Positions 1 to 6,608 of a DNA stretch of 64,000 bases are shown in pieces. The number at the start of each line of letters is the position of its first letter. The stretch's first letter is position 1. A program made the position numbers and the translations under genes. Source of the stretch: Actinokineospora enzanensis DSM 44649 (GTDB lineage: Bacteria > Actinomycetota > Actinomycetes > Mycobacteriales > Pseudonocardiaceae); contig NZ_KB894425.1 in assembly GCF_000374445.1 (NCBI RefSeq), forward strand, positions 1-64,000. The letters run 5' to 3'. Below the pieces are notes generated by a model. That model was not told the origin of the DNA and made no database searches. It saw nothing but the letters and a program-made list of their open reading frames with translations.

Positions 1-446
1 GGCGGGGAGGGACGCGGCAGTGGGGATGGGGGCGTGTTTCCGGGCTGGTGGGCTGTGTGGCCGGGGGGCGCTGTCTGCCTCCCTGGCCTCCCTGTCGGGG
101 GTGTTTGTGCTGTTGAGGGTGGGGAGGCAGGGGCAGGGAGGCGGGTAGGGAGTTCTCCCTGTCTGCCTGGTGGCTCCCTGCTGGTCTCCCTGTCACGTCC
201 CTGGGGGGTGCGGGGCGTTCGGCGGGCCGGTTGCGGTGGCGTGGGGAGGGAGCGGGCGGGGGAGCAAACCCCGGTTTTCGGGGGTTCGGCCAGCGGCGGG
301 GGAGATGGTGTTGATCTTCCCCGGGTGGTGTTGTGCCTGGTGAGGGCGGGGAAGGTGGGTGGGGAAGCAGGAGGGGATTTTCCCCCCGGTTCGGGTGCTT
401 CCCCACCTGCTTCCCCGTGTTCTTCCCCGCTGTGTGCGGGGTGGTG
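1..446. other. Non-coding stretch left of xis-like gene
   Basis: No convincing gene is seen on either strand. The open frames here lack a plausible start, ribosome site and protein character. The DNA has many CTCCCTG and CTTCCCC runs, and the block at about 349-430 carries imperfect inverted copies of a GGGGAAGCAGG-like sequence. An integrase gene would be expected downstream (left) of the excisionase-like gene in this type of element, but none is present, so it must lie beyond the left edge or be missing. Confidence 0.5.
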
Positions 447-647
447 TCAGGCGGCTGGCTGGCGGCTGAGCCGTTGGGTGAAGGTGGTGAGGGCGTCGTG
501 AGGGACGCGGCGGAGGCGTCCGATGCGGACGGTGTGGATGTCGCCGGTCTTGATGAGCGCGTACATGCGGGTGCGGCTGATGGACAGTTGCGCGGCGGCC
601 GCTTCGACGGTGTGCAGGACGCGGGCGGCGGGGGTAGTGGTGTCCAC
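447..647 (-). CDS. Excisionase-like helix-turn-helix protein
   Basis: A 66-residue protein with a MerR/excisionase-type HTH (residues about 11-56). The pattern is ALxIS-RTRMYALIKTGDIHTVRIGRLRRVP, which is typical of the small Xis proteins of actinomycete integrative elements. Such proteins bend DNA at the attachment site and direct the integrase toward excision. The GTG start has AAGGA about 9 nt upstream. It probably works with an integrase further left. It could instead be a DNA-binding regulator of the neighbouring origin. An 11-bp palindrome TCCACTGTGGA covers the start codon. Confidence 0.75.
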   Translation of the reverse strand: MDTTTPAARVLHTVEAAAAQLSISRTRMYALIKTGDIHTVRIGRLRRVPHDALTTFTQRLSRQPAA

Positions 648-732
648 TGTGGAGATTCCTTCCGGTCGGTGCGGGCGGGGGTGTCGAGCGGTCCGGCGGG
701 TGGTGCGGCCCGGGGAACGCGGCGGGGTGCCG

Positions 733-817
733 CTAGGTGCTAGGGCGCTGGTGGTGGCGGGTGCGGGCCGCTAGTGGGGGTGCTAGGTCTAGCGGGGCGG
801 GCCGCTAGGTCTAGCGG
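733..817. repeat. CTAG-centred palindromes
   Basis: A cluster of CTAG-containing repeats. CCGCTAGGTCTAGCGG (802-817) is a palindrome with 7-bp arms around GT. A second copy of the core, GCTAGGTCTAGC, lies at 782-793, and partial CGCTAG copies lie at about 731-772. CTAG is rare in high-GC actinomycete DNA, so the clustering is notable. It may bind the element's HTH or GntR regulator (inference). Confidence 0.6.
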
Positions 818-870
818 CTCCTGCGCGCTCTCCCCGGCCCGGCACGCGGGGGGCGGGGTAGGGGTGGAGA

Positions 871-974
871 GTGACAGGTCAGGGGCGGTGTCACGAGTCG
901 TGACAGGTGCGTGACACCGGTCGTGACAGGGGACGTGACACTCGCGTGAGGGGTGCCGTGACAGTCGCGTGACA
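871..974. repeat. Phased GTGACA iterons
   Basis: Seven direct copies of GTGACA start at 871, 900, 911, 923, 935, 958 and 969, with one inverted copy at 889-894. Most neighbours are 11-12 bp apart or twice that (935 to 958), so the sites lie on one face of the helix. This is the usual arrangement of initiator or partition-protein iterons. More TGTCAC copies occur near 3236-3260 inside the replication gene. The cognate protein is unknown. Confidence 0.65.
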
Positions 975-1132
975 AGATCATCCGGGGTTCTCCTGGTTCT
1001 CTACGCGCAGCCGCGCGCGGGAAGCGGTCGGGCGGGGTGCCCAGGGCTTGTTCGGGGCGGTTTTCGCGGGCCGGCGGGAGGGGGTCCCGTGGGTCCCGTT
1101 GGCGGTGTTCGTGCTGGTCGGGGCGCGGGAGT

Positions 1133-1169
1133 CCGGTACGGGACCGGGGCGGGACTAGTCCCGTACCGG
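1133..1169. repeat. Inverted repeat around GGGACTAGTCCC
   Basis: Arms CCGGTACGGGAC (1133-1144) and GTCCCGTACCGG (1158-1169) match perfectly over 12 bp. The 12-bp palindrome GGGACTAGTCCC (1151-1162) overlaps the right arm. It could fold as a hairpin in single-stranded DNA, as at a nick or priming site of a replicon, or serve as an operator. Confidence 0.6.
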
Positions 1170-1247
1170 GGGCGGGGGTCCCGTGCGGGGTCCCGCGTGT
1201 CCGGCGGTGGGATGTTGCTGGCTTTGGTCGACGTCGGGTGGTGTGCC

Positions 1248-1322
1248 GACGAACTCGACGAACTGACGAACTGTGGCGGTGACCTGGGGTTTTGTGGTTG
1301 GCAGAGTTCGTCATGACGAACT
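1248..1322. repeat. GACGAACT repeats and palindrome, left copy
   Basis: Three tandem GACGAACT units (1248-1255, 1257-1264, 1265-1272) are followed by the perfect 18-bp palindrome AGTTCGTCATGACGAACT (1305-1322), built from the same half-site. The palindrome recurs at 1740-1763 with longer arms. The two copies bracket the AAACCCGC iteron block. Confidence 0.7.
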
Positions 1323-1345
1323 GTGGTTCCGCCTTGCCGGGCCAC

Positions 1346-1392
1346 CCCTACTAGCCCCCGCGCGTCTCGTCTGCCCCGGGGGGCTAGTAGGG
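1346..1392. repeat. 14-bp inverted repeat with CTACTAG core
   Basis: CCCTACTAGCCCCC (1346-1359) pairs perfectly with GGGGGCTAGTAGGG (1379-1392), leaving a 19-nt loop. The same CTACTAGCCCCC core returns at about 3834-3845 upstream of the replication genes, so it is an element-specific repeat rather than a chance hairpin. Confidence 0.6.
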
Positions 1393-1405
1393 CGTCTTGC
1401 TGTGG

Positions 1406-1763
1406 TGCGGGTTTCAAACCCGCAGGGCACAGCAAACCCGCACCCAAACCCGCAGGTTGTTCCCGCAGGTCAGGGGTGGTCTTGTCGTTTGGTTGCGGGT
1501 TTGCGGGTTTCTTGCTCGCGTTCAGAGGTCCGGTGGTTGTCGCGACGCGCGACGGCTTGGCCCGGCCGCCGCGAGTGGCCTGCCTGGTCGTCGTCGTGAT
1601 CTCCTGGCATGGGGCCGGGGGCGTCAAACCCGCAAACCCGCGAGAGTCCAAGTTCAGGGCTGCGACCTGCGGGGATGTGGTGCGGGTTCGGGTACGGGCA
1701 AACCCGCACAAACCCGGGGGTAAACCCGCAGGGCCTGGACACAGTTCGTCATGACGAACTGTG
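1406..1763. other. Candidate replication origin: AAACCCGC iterons
   Basis: Nine perfect AAACCCGC octamers plus the inverted unit of a palindrome are visible. Direct copies start at 1416, 1434, 1446, 1626, 1634, 1700 and 1722, and AAACCCGG starts at 1710. Inverted GCGGGTTT copies start at 1407, 1495 and 1503. The first pair forms the palindrome TGCGGGTTTCAAACCCGCA. The block ends in the 24-bp perfect palindrome at 1740-1763, whose core is AGTTCGTCATGACGAACT. It lies directly downstream of the replication-protein gene, as in many iteron origins. The origin assignment is inference. Confidence 0.6.
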
Positions 1764-1798
1764 CTGTAAGCGTTTGTGCTGGTGGTGGCCATAGTTCG

Positions 1799-3343
1799 TC
1801 AGTTCGTCGGGTTCGTCATGGTGGCGTGGAGGTAGATCTCGGTGGGCGATCCGCCCCCGTGTGGTCGGGGACGTGACAGGCGCACGATCTGCCCGGAGGT
1901 GACCAGGGTGGCGAGTAGGGCGGCAGGGTCGTGCCTGTCGCGTTTGGCGTTGCCCTTGAAGAACTTCACCGTGACCTCGCTCTTGGTGCGGCCCTGCGGC
2001 CCGGCGTCGCGGATCCAGACCGCCAACCTGGCCAACACGTCGTCGGGGCGGAGGATGGCGCGGGCGGAGGCGATGCTGTAGCGCACGAGTGCGGCGGCGG
2101 CGTGCAGGTGGTGGGTGGTGATGTGGGGTGTGCGGTCGAGTGCGGCGTAGGTGGCGGCGATGCGTAGGCAGTTGGGCACGGCCCGGGAGGTGAACTGGGC
2201 CAGGAGGGGGTCGCGGTCGGTTTCCGGGCCGTCGAACTCGTGGTAGAAGTCGCGCCAGGTTTCGAAGGCGCCGGGGCCTAGTTCGATGCGGTCCAGGCGC
2301 GCGCCTGCGGTGAGTCGGTCGGCCAGGGCGGCCCCGAACTGCAACAGCAGGGTGTGGTCCACGGCCGTGGGCAGGGGCAGGGATTTGGATCGGGCCACGG
2401 CCAGGGGCAGGAAGCGGTTGTAGGTGCCGCCTGCCATGTCGGTGGCCGACACTTTGGCGGAGAACTCCTGCGGGGTGATGTGGGCGACGATGCCGATGTG
2501 GGTGTCGCGCGCGGTGCGGGCGTCGACGTTCAGGGTGGACAGGTCCCCGCCTTCCCAGGCCGCGCGCAGCGTCGCCGAGAGCGTGTTGCCCTCGCGCTTC
2601 ATCCTGGCCATGGTCAGTCCCCACTCGGATTCGTAGACCAGTAGCCGCACATCGCCTGCCGGGAGCAACCCACCGGTCTTGCCCCTGCCCTTGGTTTTGG
2701 TCTTGCCGGTGGGGTGGTCGTCGGGGTCGTCGGTGGCGAACACGGCCGCCAACCCCTCGCCGGAGGACAGCCCCGATTTGACGTTCTCGGCCACGAAGTC
2801 GGGGATGGCGTGGGAGAGCACGGTTTTCGCGACGTTGAACCCGGTTCCTTTCCGGCCGCTGTAGGTGTGGCCGATGACCAGCGGCCAGGTGAGCAGGGGG
2901 TGGCGTTCGAAGCCGCCGACGACCACGTGCGGTCCGGATCCCATCGCCGTGCCCGAGGCGGCCAGCAGGGTGGCCAGGACGTTGACGGGGTCGGCCTCGG
3001 TGAATGGGTCCAGGTGCTGGGCGACCTGGCCGAGGAAGGTGTCGAACACCGCCGGATCGACCGGCGGGAGCCACTGCCGCACCTGCGCCAACTTCACCGC
3101 CGCCGGGTCGGTGACGGAAACACAGAGCTCTGGGGTTGCGTCATCGGTGACGCATGCGCCCTGGTCGCTTCCGTCACGCGTGGCTGACGGATGCCACCGG
3201 TGGGTTCCGTCAGGCCCGGCGGCGGTGACAGGGGCGCTGTCACCACTGTCACCCGTGTCACCGGCGGGCGGGACGGGGTAGAGTCTGCGACCCGGCCCGG
3301 CCGGGGTGGTGGGGTCGGGTGGGTTCGGTCGGGGCGTGCTCAC
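1799..3343 (-). CDS. DUF3987-like P-loop replication protein
   Basis: A 514-residue protein. A Walker A-like GHTYSGRKGTGFN lies at about 158-170, a Walker B-like LLVYESEWG at about 234-242, a sensor-like GIVAHIT at about 284-290 and YNRF at about 308-311. A C-terminal winged-helix-like part occupies the last 90 residues. This matches the DUF3987/primase-associated ATPase family found in phages and actinomycete integrative elements, where it probably acts as the replication helicase or loader. The GTG start follows GGAGGAA by 7 nt; a longer frame to 3724 has no such support and overlaps the upstream gene. The stop lies among AGTTCGTC repeats next to the iterons. No primase-polymerase domain was seen. 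Confidence 0.7.
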   Translation of the reverse strand: MSTPRPNPPDPTTPAGPGRRLYPVPPAGDTGDSGDSAPVTAAGPDGTHRWHPSATRDGSDQGACVTDDATPELCVSVTDPAAVKLAQVRQWLPPVDPAVFDTFLGQVAQHLDPFTEADPVNVLATLLAASGTAMGSGPHVVVGGFERHPLLTWPLVIGHTYSGRKGTGFNVAKTVLSHAIPDFVAENVKSGLSSGEGLAAVFATDDPDDHPTGKTKTKGRGKTGGLLPAGDVRLLVYESEWGLTMARMKREGNTLSATLRAAWEGGDLSTLNVDARTARDTHIGIVAHITPQEFSAKVSATDMAGGTYNRFLPLAVARSKSLPLPTAVDHTLLLQFGAALADRLTAGARLDRIELGPGAFETWRDFYHEFDGPETDRDPLLAQFTSRAVPNCLRIAATYAALDRTPHITTHHLHAAAALVRYSIASARAILRPDDVLARLAVWIRDAGPQGRTKSEVTVKFFKGNAKRDRHDPAALLATLVTSGQIVRLSRPRPHGGGSPTEIYLHATMTNPTN

Positions 3344-3366
3344 GTCGGTTCCTCCGGCGGCGGGGG

Positions 3367-3651
3367 TCAGGCGGTGGCCGCGAGCACGCGGCGGGCAGTC
3401 AGGCGGGCATCGTTCAGCAGCTGCGGGAGTGCGAGGGTCCCGGCCTGTTCGGCCGCCAGCACCAGGGCGGTGACCTCCGGGACGCGGAACAGCGGGTCCG
3501 CGATGACCCCGGCGACGACGCGGGCGAGCCCGCCGGGCCCCAACCGGTGCCACTGGGCCTGGGTGTAGGGCAGCAGGTAGAGCACGACCGCCACCGTGTC
3601 CACGGTCGGTGACCCGCCGTCCAGGGCGGTCCGAGGGCTGTTCGTACGCAT
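3367..3651 (-). CDS. Small element protein, unknown function
   Basis: A 94-residue protein of no family I recognise. It is mostly helical, with a Val/Leu/Ala-rich body (LALPQLLNDARLTARRVL near the C-terminus) and no cysteine, signal peptide or clear membrane segment. ATG follows AAAGGA by about 8 nt. It ends 23 bp before the DUF3987-like gene and is almost certainly cotranscribed with it, so a role in replication or copy control is possible (inference). Confidence 0.6.
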   Translation of the reverse strand: MRTNSPRTALDGGSPTVDTVAVVLYLLPYTQAQWHRLGPGGLARVVAGVIADPLFRVPEVTALVLAAEQAGTLALPQLLNDARLTARRVLAATA

Positions 3652-3731
3652 GGCGAGGTCCTTTCGCGGGCGCCCGCAAACCCGGGTTCGCGGGCGGGGT
3701 GAACTGGGGGAACAGGGGTGTCACGCCCCAC

Positions 3732-3845
3732 CTGTTCCAGCCGGGCGGGAGACGGCTGGAACAGACGGGGGGCGAGAGCCGGGTACACCCCTCCGGTTGC
3801 AGCCGGGTCCGGAAGGCTGGAACCGGAGGGGGGCTACTAGCCCCC
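3732..3845. promoter_or_regulatory. Triple hairpin leader before the rep genes
   Basis: Three consecutive inverted repeats fill the gap upstream of the 94-residue gene. They are CTGTTCCAGCC/GGCTGGAACAG (3732-3742/3754-3764), CTCCGGTTGCAGCC/GGCTGGAACCGGAG (3791-3804/3815-3828, one mismatch) and the palindrome GGGGGCTACTAGCCCCC (3829-3845). The transcript of the replication genes would carry them as a leader, or they may terminate the upstream operon. The first two share a CAGCC/GGCTG core. Confidence 0.55.
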
Positions 3846-3863
3846 AGGCGGGGCTAGTGGGGG

Positions 3864-4298
3864 TCAGTCGTCGAGGTCGACCGGGTGGGGTGCGGCGGTG
3901 GCCAGGCGGGTGGCCAGGGTGTGGTGTCGGCGCATGTCGTGGTCGTGGGTGAGTCGGTAGACCTCGGTCAGGTGCCCGTCGCGGATGGCGTGCGCGACCG
4001 GGTCCGGGACCGCGTCGGTGAGGGCCCGGACAAGGTCGACGCCCGCGTCCAGGACACCGGCCCAGGCATCGGCCGCGATCCGGGCGGGGTGGGCGTCGCC
4101 CAGCAGCCGGGATCCGGCGATACCGAGCGCGGTGGCCACCTCGGGCCCGGTGAGCACCAGCGGCGGGCATCCGGGCCCGGCCAGACGGACCAGGGGGACG
4201 TGACCCCACCGCGTTCGGGCGGCCCCGATCGTGCGGAAATGGTGGTGGCTGGAGACCCCGGCCCGGCGTGCGTCCGTGACGGTGGCCGTGGCGGTCAT
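3864..4298 (-). CDS. Hypothetical element protein
   Basis: A 144-residue protein not recognised. It has a histidine-rich start (SSHHHFRTIG), a Gly/Pro-rich centre and a helical C-terminal half containing LTHDHDMRRHH. The ATG start overlaps the upstream stop by 4 bp, which supports translational coupling with the genes at 4295-5414. Part of the element's operon. No function can be assigned. Confidence 0.6.
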   Translation of the reverse strand: MTATATVTDARRAGVSSHHHFRTIGAARTRWGHVPLVRLAGPGCPPLVLTGPEVATALGIAGSRLLGDAHPARIAADAWAGVLDAGVDLVRALTDAVPDPVAHAIRDGHLTEVYRLTHDHDMRRHHTLATRLATAAPHPVDLDD

Positions 4299-4744
4299 CG
4301 GGAACCCGCCAGGTGCAACCGGGCCGCACGCGCGGGCCGGGGGGCGGGGTCGCCGTAGAAGTCGCTCACCAGGGCGCGCAGGCGGTCCAGCACGTCGGGC
4401 GGGGGCGCGCCGTGCTCGCCGTTGGCGATCGCGCACCGCGCCTCCGCGAGACCGACCCCCGACAAGCTGATCAGGCCCTCGCACACGATCCGGTGCACGT
4501 AGCGGGGGTCGGCCGCGAACTCGTCCAGCTGCCGGTCCCAGTCATCGCCCCGGATGGTCTCCCACAACAACGCCACCAGATCCGCCAGCGACAACGGCAG
4601 CGCCATGGCCACCACCACGGTCGGGGAATCGCCCGCGCCTTCCCGGGGCGCGGCGATGAACTCCAGCGGCCCGGACACCGTGCCCCACCCGGTACGGATC
4701 TCTCCCCGGGCCATCGCACCCTCAACGTGCGGGTAACGGATCAT
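4295..4744 (-). CDS. Hypothetical element protein, paralogue 2
   Basis: A 149-residue protein of unknown function that resembles its upstream neighbour (4741-5151). Both share an ALxWxxI/VxDAL helix, a (V/I)xEGLI(S/E) segment and a basic C-terminal region R(A/R)LV...FG/YGDPAxxPARxxxL. This points to a tandem duplication. Start and stop overlap the adjacent genes by 4 bp each. No catalytic motif, signal or membrane segment was seen. Confidence 0.6.
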   Translation of the reverse strand: MIRYPHVEGAMARGEIRTGWGTVSGPLEFIAAPREGAGDSPTVVVAMALPLSLADLVALLWETIRGDDWDRQLDEFAADPRYVHRIVCEGLISLSGVGLAEARCAIANGEHGAPPPDVLDRLRALVSDFYGDPAPRPARAARLHLAGSR

Positions 4745-5151
4745 CGGGCCACCCCCGTGGTGGTCGCGAGCTGGCGGGACAGGGCCACCCGGCGGGCCGG
4801 GGGCAGCGCGGGACCGAACGCCTCCAACACCAGACGGCGAGCCTCCCGAACCCACACGAACTCGGCAGAGGACTCACGGACCCAGGCCATCTTGAGCGCG
4901 CAGCTGTTGACCTCGATCAGACCCTCGTTGATCACGCGGTCGGTCACCAACTCCCGCGTGACCGCCGGGCCGGTGAAGTCCGCCACCGTCCACCCGTTGC
5001 ACAACGCGTCCCACACAGCCGCGACCAGCTCCTCCTCAGCCAGCCTCACCGCCGCCGAGAACGCCACCGACCGGGCCAGGTTCCCGCCCAGCGGCGCCTC
5101 AGACCGCGCCCCCACCGACCCGAACCGCGCATTGATCACCGGCCCACTCAC
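4741..5151 (-). CDS. Hypothetical element protein, paralogue 1
   Basis: A 136-residue protein of unknown function, related to the next gene (4295-4744) through its central ELVTDRVINEGLIEVN segment and its PALPPARRVAL-like tail. It has a GTG start overlapping the upstream HTH gene's stop (GTGA). The protein is predicted soluble and helical. As part of a tightly overlapped element operon it may have a replication or maintenance role, but nothing in the sequence proves this. Confidence 0.6.
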   Translation of the reverse strand: MSGPVINARFGSVGARSEAPLGGNLARSVAFSAAVRLAEEELVAAVWDALCNGWTVADFTGPAVTRELVTDRVINEGLIEVNSCALKMAWVRESSAEFVWVREARRLVLEAFGPALPPARRVALSRQLATTTGVAR

Positions 5152-5414
5152 CGCGCCACCCCCGACGCGGCCACGTCCCCCTCGTCAACAGCGGAAACCG
5201 ACTCACCCGCCACCACAAACGCCTGGTAGGCGTCCTCACTGCATTTCTCCACGAACGCCTTCACCGCATCGGCGGGGATGCGTACCGACCTTCCGATCTT
5301 CAACGCGTCCAACTCGCCGGAGTCCACAGCGCGGTAGATGGTCGACGAATGGACGTCGAGCATCTTGGCGACTGCCTTGACCCGGTAGTACTGGGGCGTA
5401 CCCTGGTCCTGCAT
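5148..5414 (-). CDS. Excisionase-family HTH DNA-binding protein
   Basis: An 88-residue protein with a MerR-like HTH_17 domain (residues about 8-55). It reads YYRVKAVAKMLDVHSSTIYRAVDSGEL, then KIGRSVRIP, then AVKAFVEK. It is the first gene of the leftward element operon (overlaps: 5148-5151, 4741-4744, 4295-4298). The ATG at 5414 has GGGAG about 6 nt upstream; a longer frame to 5519 is possible but has no domain content. It may be a second excisionase or the operon regulator. It faces the GntR gene across an operator-rich gap. Confidence 0.7.
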   Translation of the reverse strand: MQDQGTPQYYRVKAVAKMLDVHSSTIYRAVDSGELDALKIGRSVRIPADAVKAFVEKCSEDAYQAFVVAGESVSAVDEGDVAASGVAR

Positions 5415-5530
5415 CTGTGCTCCCAAGCTCCGATGTGCGCCCCGGAAGGTGTTCCAGCACCGACCGGGGCTTTCTTGTGTCTGCGCCCCAGGCGGAGCCT
5501 GCGGCGTGTGCGACATCAAGGACTCTAGCT

Positions 5531-5624
5531 GTGTACTAGAACACTGTCAACCATGCGCTCTAGTACACGTAGAACCGGGTTTGAGATCGTGCGATGCGGG
5601 GTTAGCCTGTAGGTGCCCTAGTAC
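5531..5624. promoter_or_regulatory. CTAGTAC operators between HTH and gntR
   Basis: GTGTACTAGA (5531-5540) and its exact inverted copy TCTAGTACAC (5559-5568) lie 18 bp apart, and a third site, CCTAGTAC, lies at 5617-5624. They occupy the divergent promoter region of the HTH operon and the GntR gene. This is the expected place for an autoregulating KorSA-like GntR repressor (inference). Confidence 0.65.
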
Positions 5625-5654
5625 GCCGTAAGTGCTCTACCAAGGAGATAAGTC

Positions 5655-6404
5655 ATGCCATCGATCGAGCGGCCGGAGCCGCCGTACATGCAGATCGCAG
5701 CCGAGATCCGCGCGCGGATCGCTAGCGGCGATCTGAAGGCTGGCGACCCCGTGCCGTCCGCTCGACAGATAACCCGGGACTGGGACGTGGCAATGGCAAC
5801 CGCAGCCAAGGCGCTGGCACTGCTTGGCTCCGAGGGGATCGTCCGGTCTGTGCCAGGGGTGGGCACCATCGTCGCGGGTGACTCCCTGCACCTCTCGGCC
5901 CAAGACCGCGTTCTGGCTGTTGAGCGCACGGGGAAGATCTACCCACCTGGGCACTACGCGAAGATCCGGGCCGCCGCGCTGCTGGCTGCTCCCGCCGAGG
6001 TGGCTGGGGCGTTGGGTGTGGACGAAGGGGACCAGGTAATCCAGCGGCGGCGGACCACGTACAACGCGGAGGGCGTTCCCCTCTCTACCTCCGTGTCGTG
6101 GTATTCCGGTGAGCTGGCGGAGCTGGCACCGCTTCTGCTAGAGACTTCTCGCATTCCCCAGGGCACCGCCCGCTACATCGAGGAACAAACCGGGCGGGGT
6201 GTCAGCGCGACACACGTGCAGCACGCTAGCGGAGGCGCTAGCTCCGAGGACGCCCAAGAGTTGGGAGTGGAGAGTGGCGCCCCGGTCCTGCTCAGCCGTA
6301 ACCGGTTCCTCGACGCCGACGGTGTGGTCATCGAGTACGGCGAGTCCACTGCCCTCGCTGGCCACTGGGTGTTCTACGAGTACACGAACGCTGGCCGCGC
6401 CTGA
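5655..6404 (+). CDS. GntR/HutC-family regulator (UTRA domain)
   Basis: A 249-residue regulator. An N-terminal GntR winged helix (residues about 8-72) contains AEIRARIASGDLKAGDPVPS and ITRDWDVAMATAAKALALL. A C-terminal UTRA ligand domain spans about 85-240. ATG is preceded by AAGGAG at 7-8 nt. In actinomycete integrative elements GntR proteins of this kind (KorSA type) repress replication and transfer genes. Three CTAGTAC sites upstream suggest autoregulation and control of the divergent operon. It is the last gene before the attachment site. Confidence 0.85.
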   Translation: MPSIERPEPPYMQIAAEIRARIASGDLKAGDPVPSARQITRDWDVAMATAAKALALLGSEGIVRSVPGVGTIVAGDSLHLSAQDRVLAVERTGKIYPPGHYAKIRAAALLAAPAEVAGALGVDEGDQVIQRRRTTYNAEGVPLSTSVSWYSGELAELAPLLLETSRIPQGTARYIEEQTGRGVSATHVQHASGGASSEDAQELGVESGAPVLLSRNRFLDADGVVIEYGESTALAGHWVFYEYTNAGRA

Positions 6405-6525
6405 TGTCGGGCGTCTCAGTCTCCGTCTCAGTACCGGGTCGTTCGGGCTGATGCCTCCGTCGCTGGGCTCTCGTTCGACCTGGTAAACGACGCCAGGAGA
6501 CCTGGTTAGACGGACGTCCGACGAA

Positions 6526-6567
6526 CTGAAAAGCGGTAGGTCGGCGGTTCGACCCCGCCCCTGGCCA
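6526..6567 (+). mobile_element. Attachment site: 3' half of tRNA-Phe
   Basis: The sequence from the anticodon loop CTGAAAA (anticodon GAA at 6528-6530) through a normal T arm (GGCGG-TTCGACC-CCGCC) to the acceptor strand CCTGGCCA is that of tRNA-Phe. The 5' half is degenerate: the anticodon stem does not pair and the D arm is aberrant. No functional tRNA is therefore encoded here. This is the remnant left at the distal end when an element integrates into the 3' end of a tRNA gene. The intact tRNA should lie to the left, outside the window. Confidence 0.75.
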
Positions 6568-6576
6568 CGGTGTGAG

Positions 6577-6608
6577 CGCCCGTCCTGATTTGTCAGGGCG
6601 GGCGTTTT
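6577..6608 (+). terminator. Terminator after the tRNA remnant
   Basis: CGCCCGTCCTGA pairs with TCAGGGCGGGCG over 12 bp (one G-U) around a TTTG loop and is followed by TTTT. It is probably the original terminator of the chromosomal tRNA-Phe gene and marks the chromosome side of the junction. Confidence 0.8.

Noticed and set aside
811-1792. Long open frames on the minus strand across the origin region
   Set aside because: They are Arg/Pro/Thr-rich, contain the iterons and palindromes, lack ribosome sites and overlap each other. High GC explains the absence of stops.
6490-6570. Complete tRNA gene
   Set aside because: Only the 3' half folds. The anticodon stem and D arm do not pair and position 1 of the acceptor is mismatched, so it is an attachment-site remnant.
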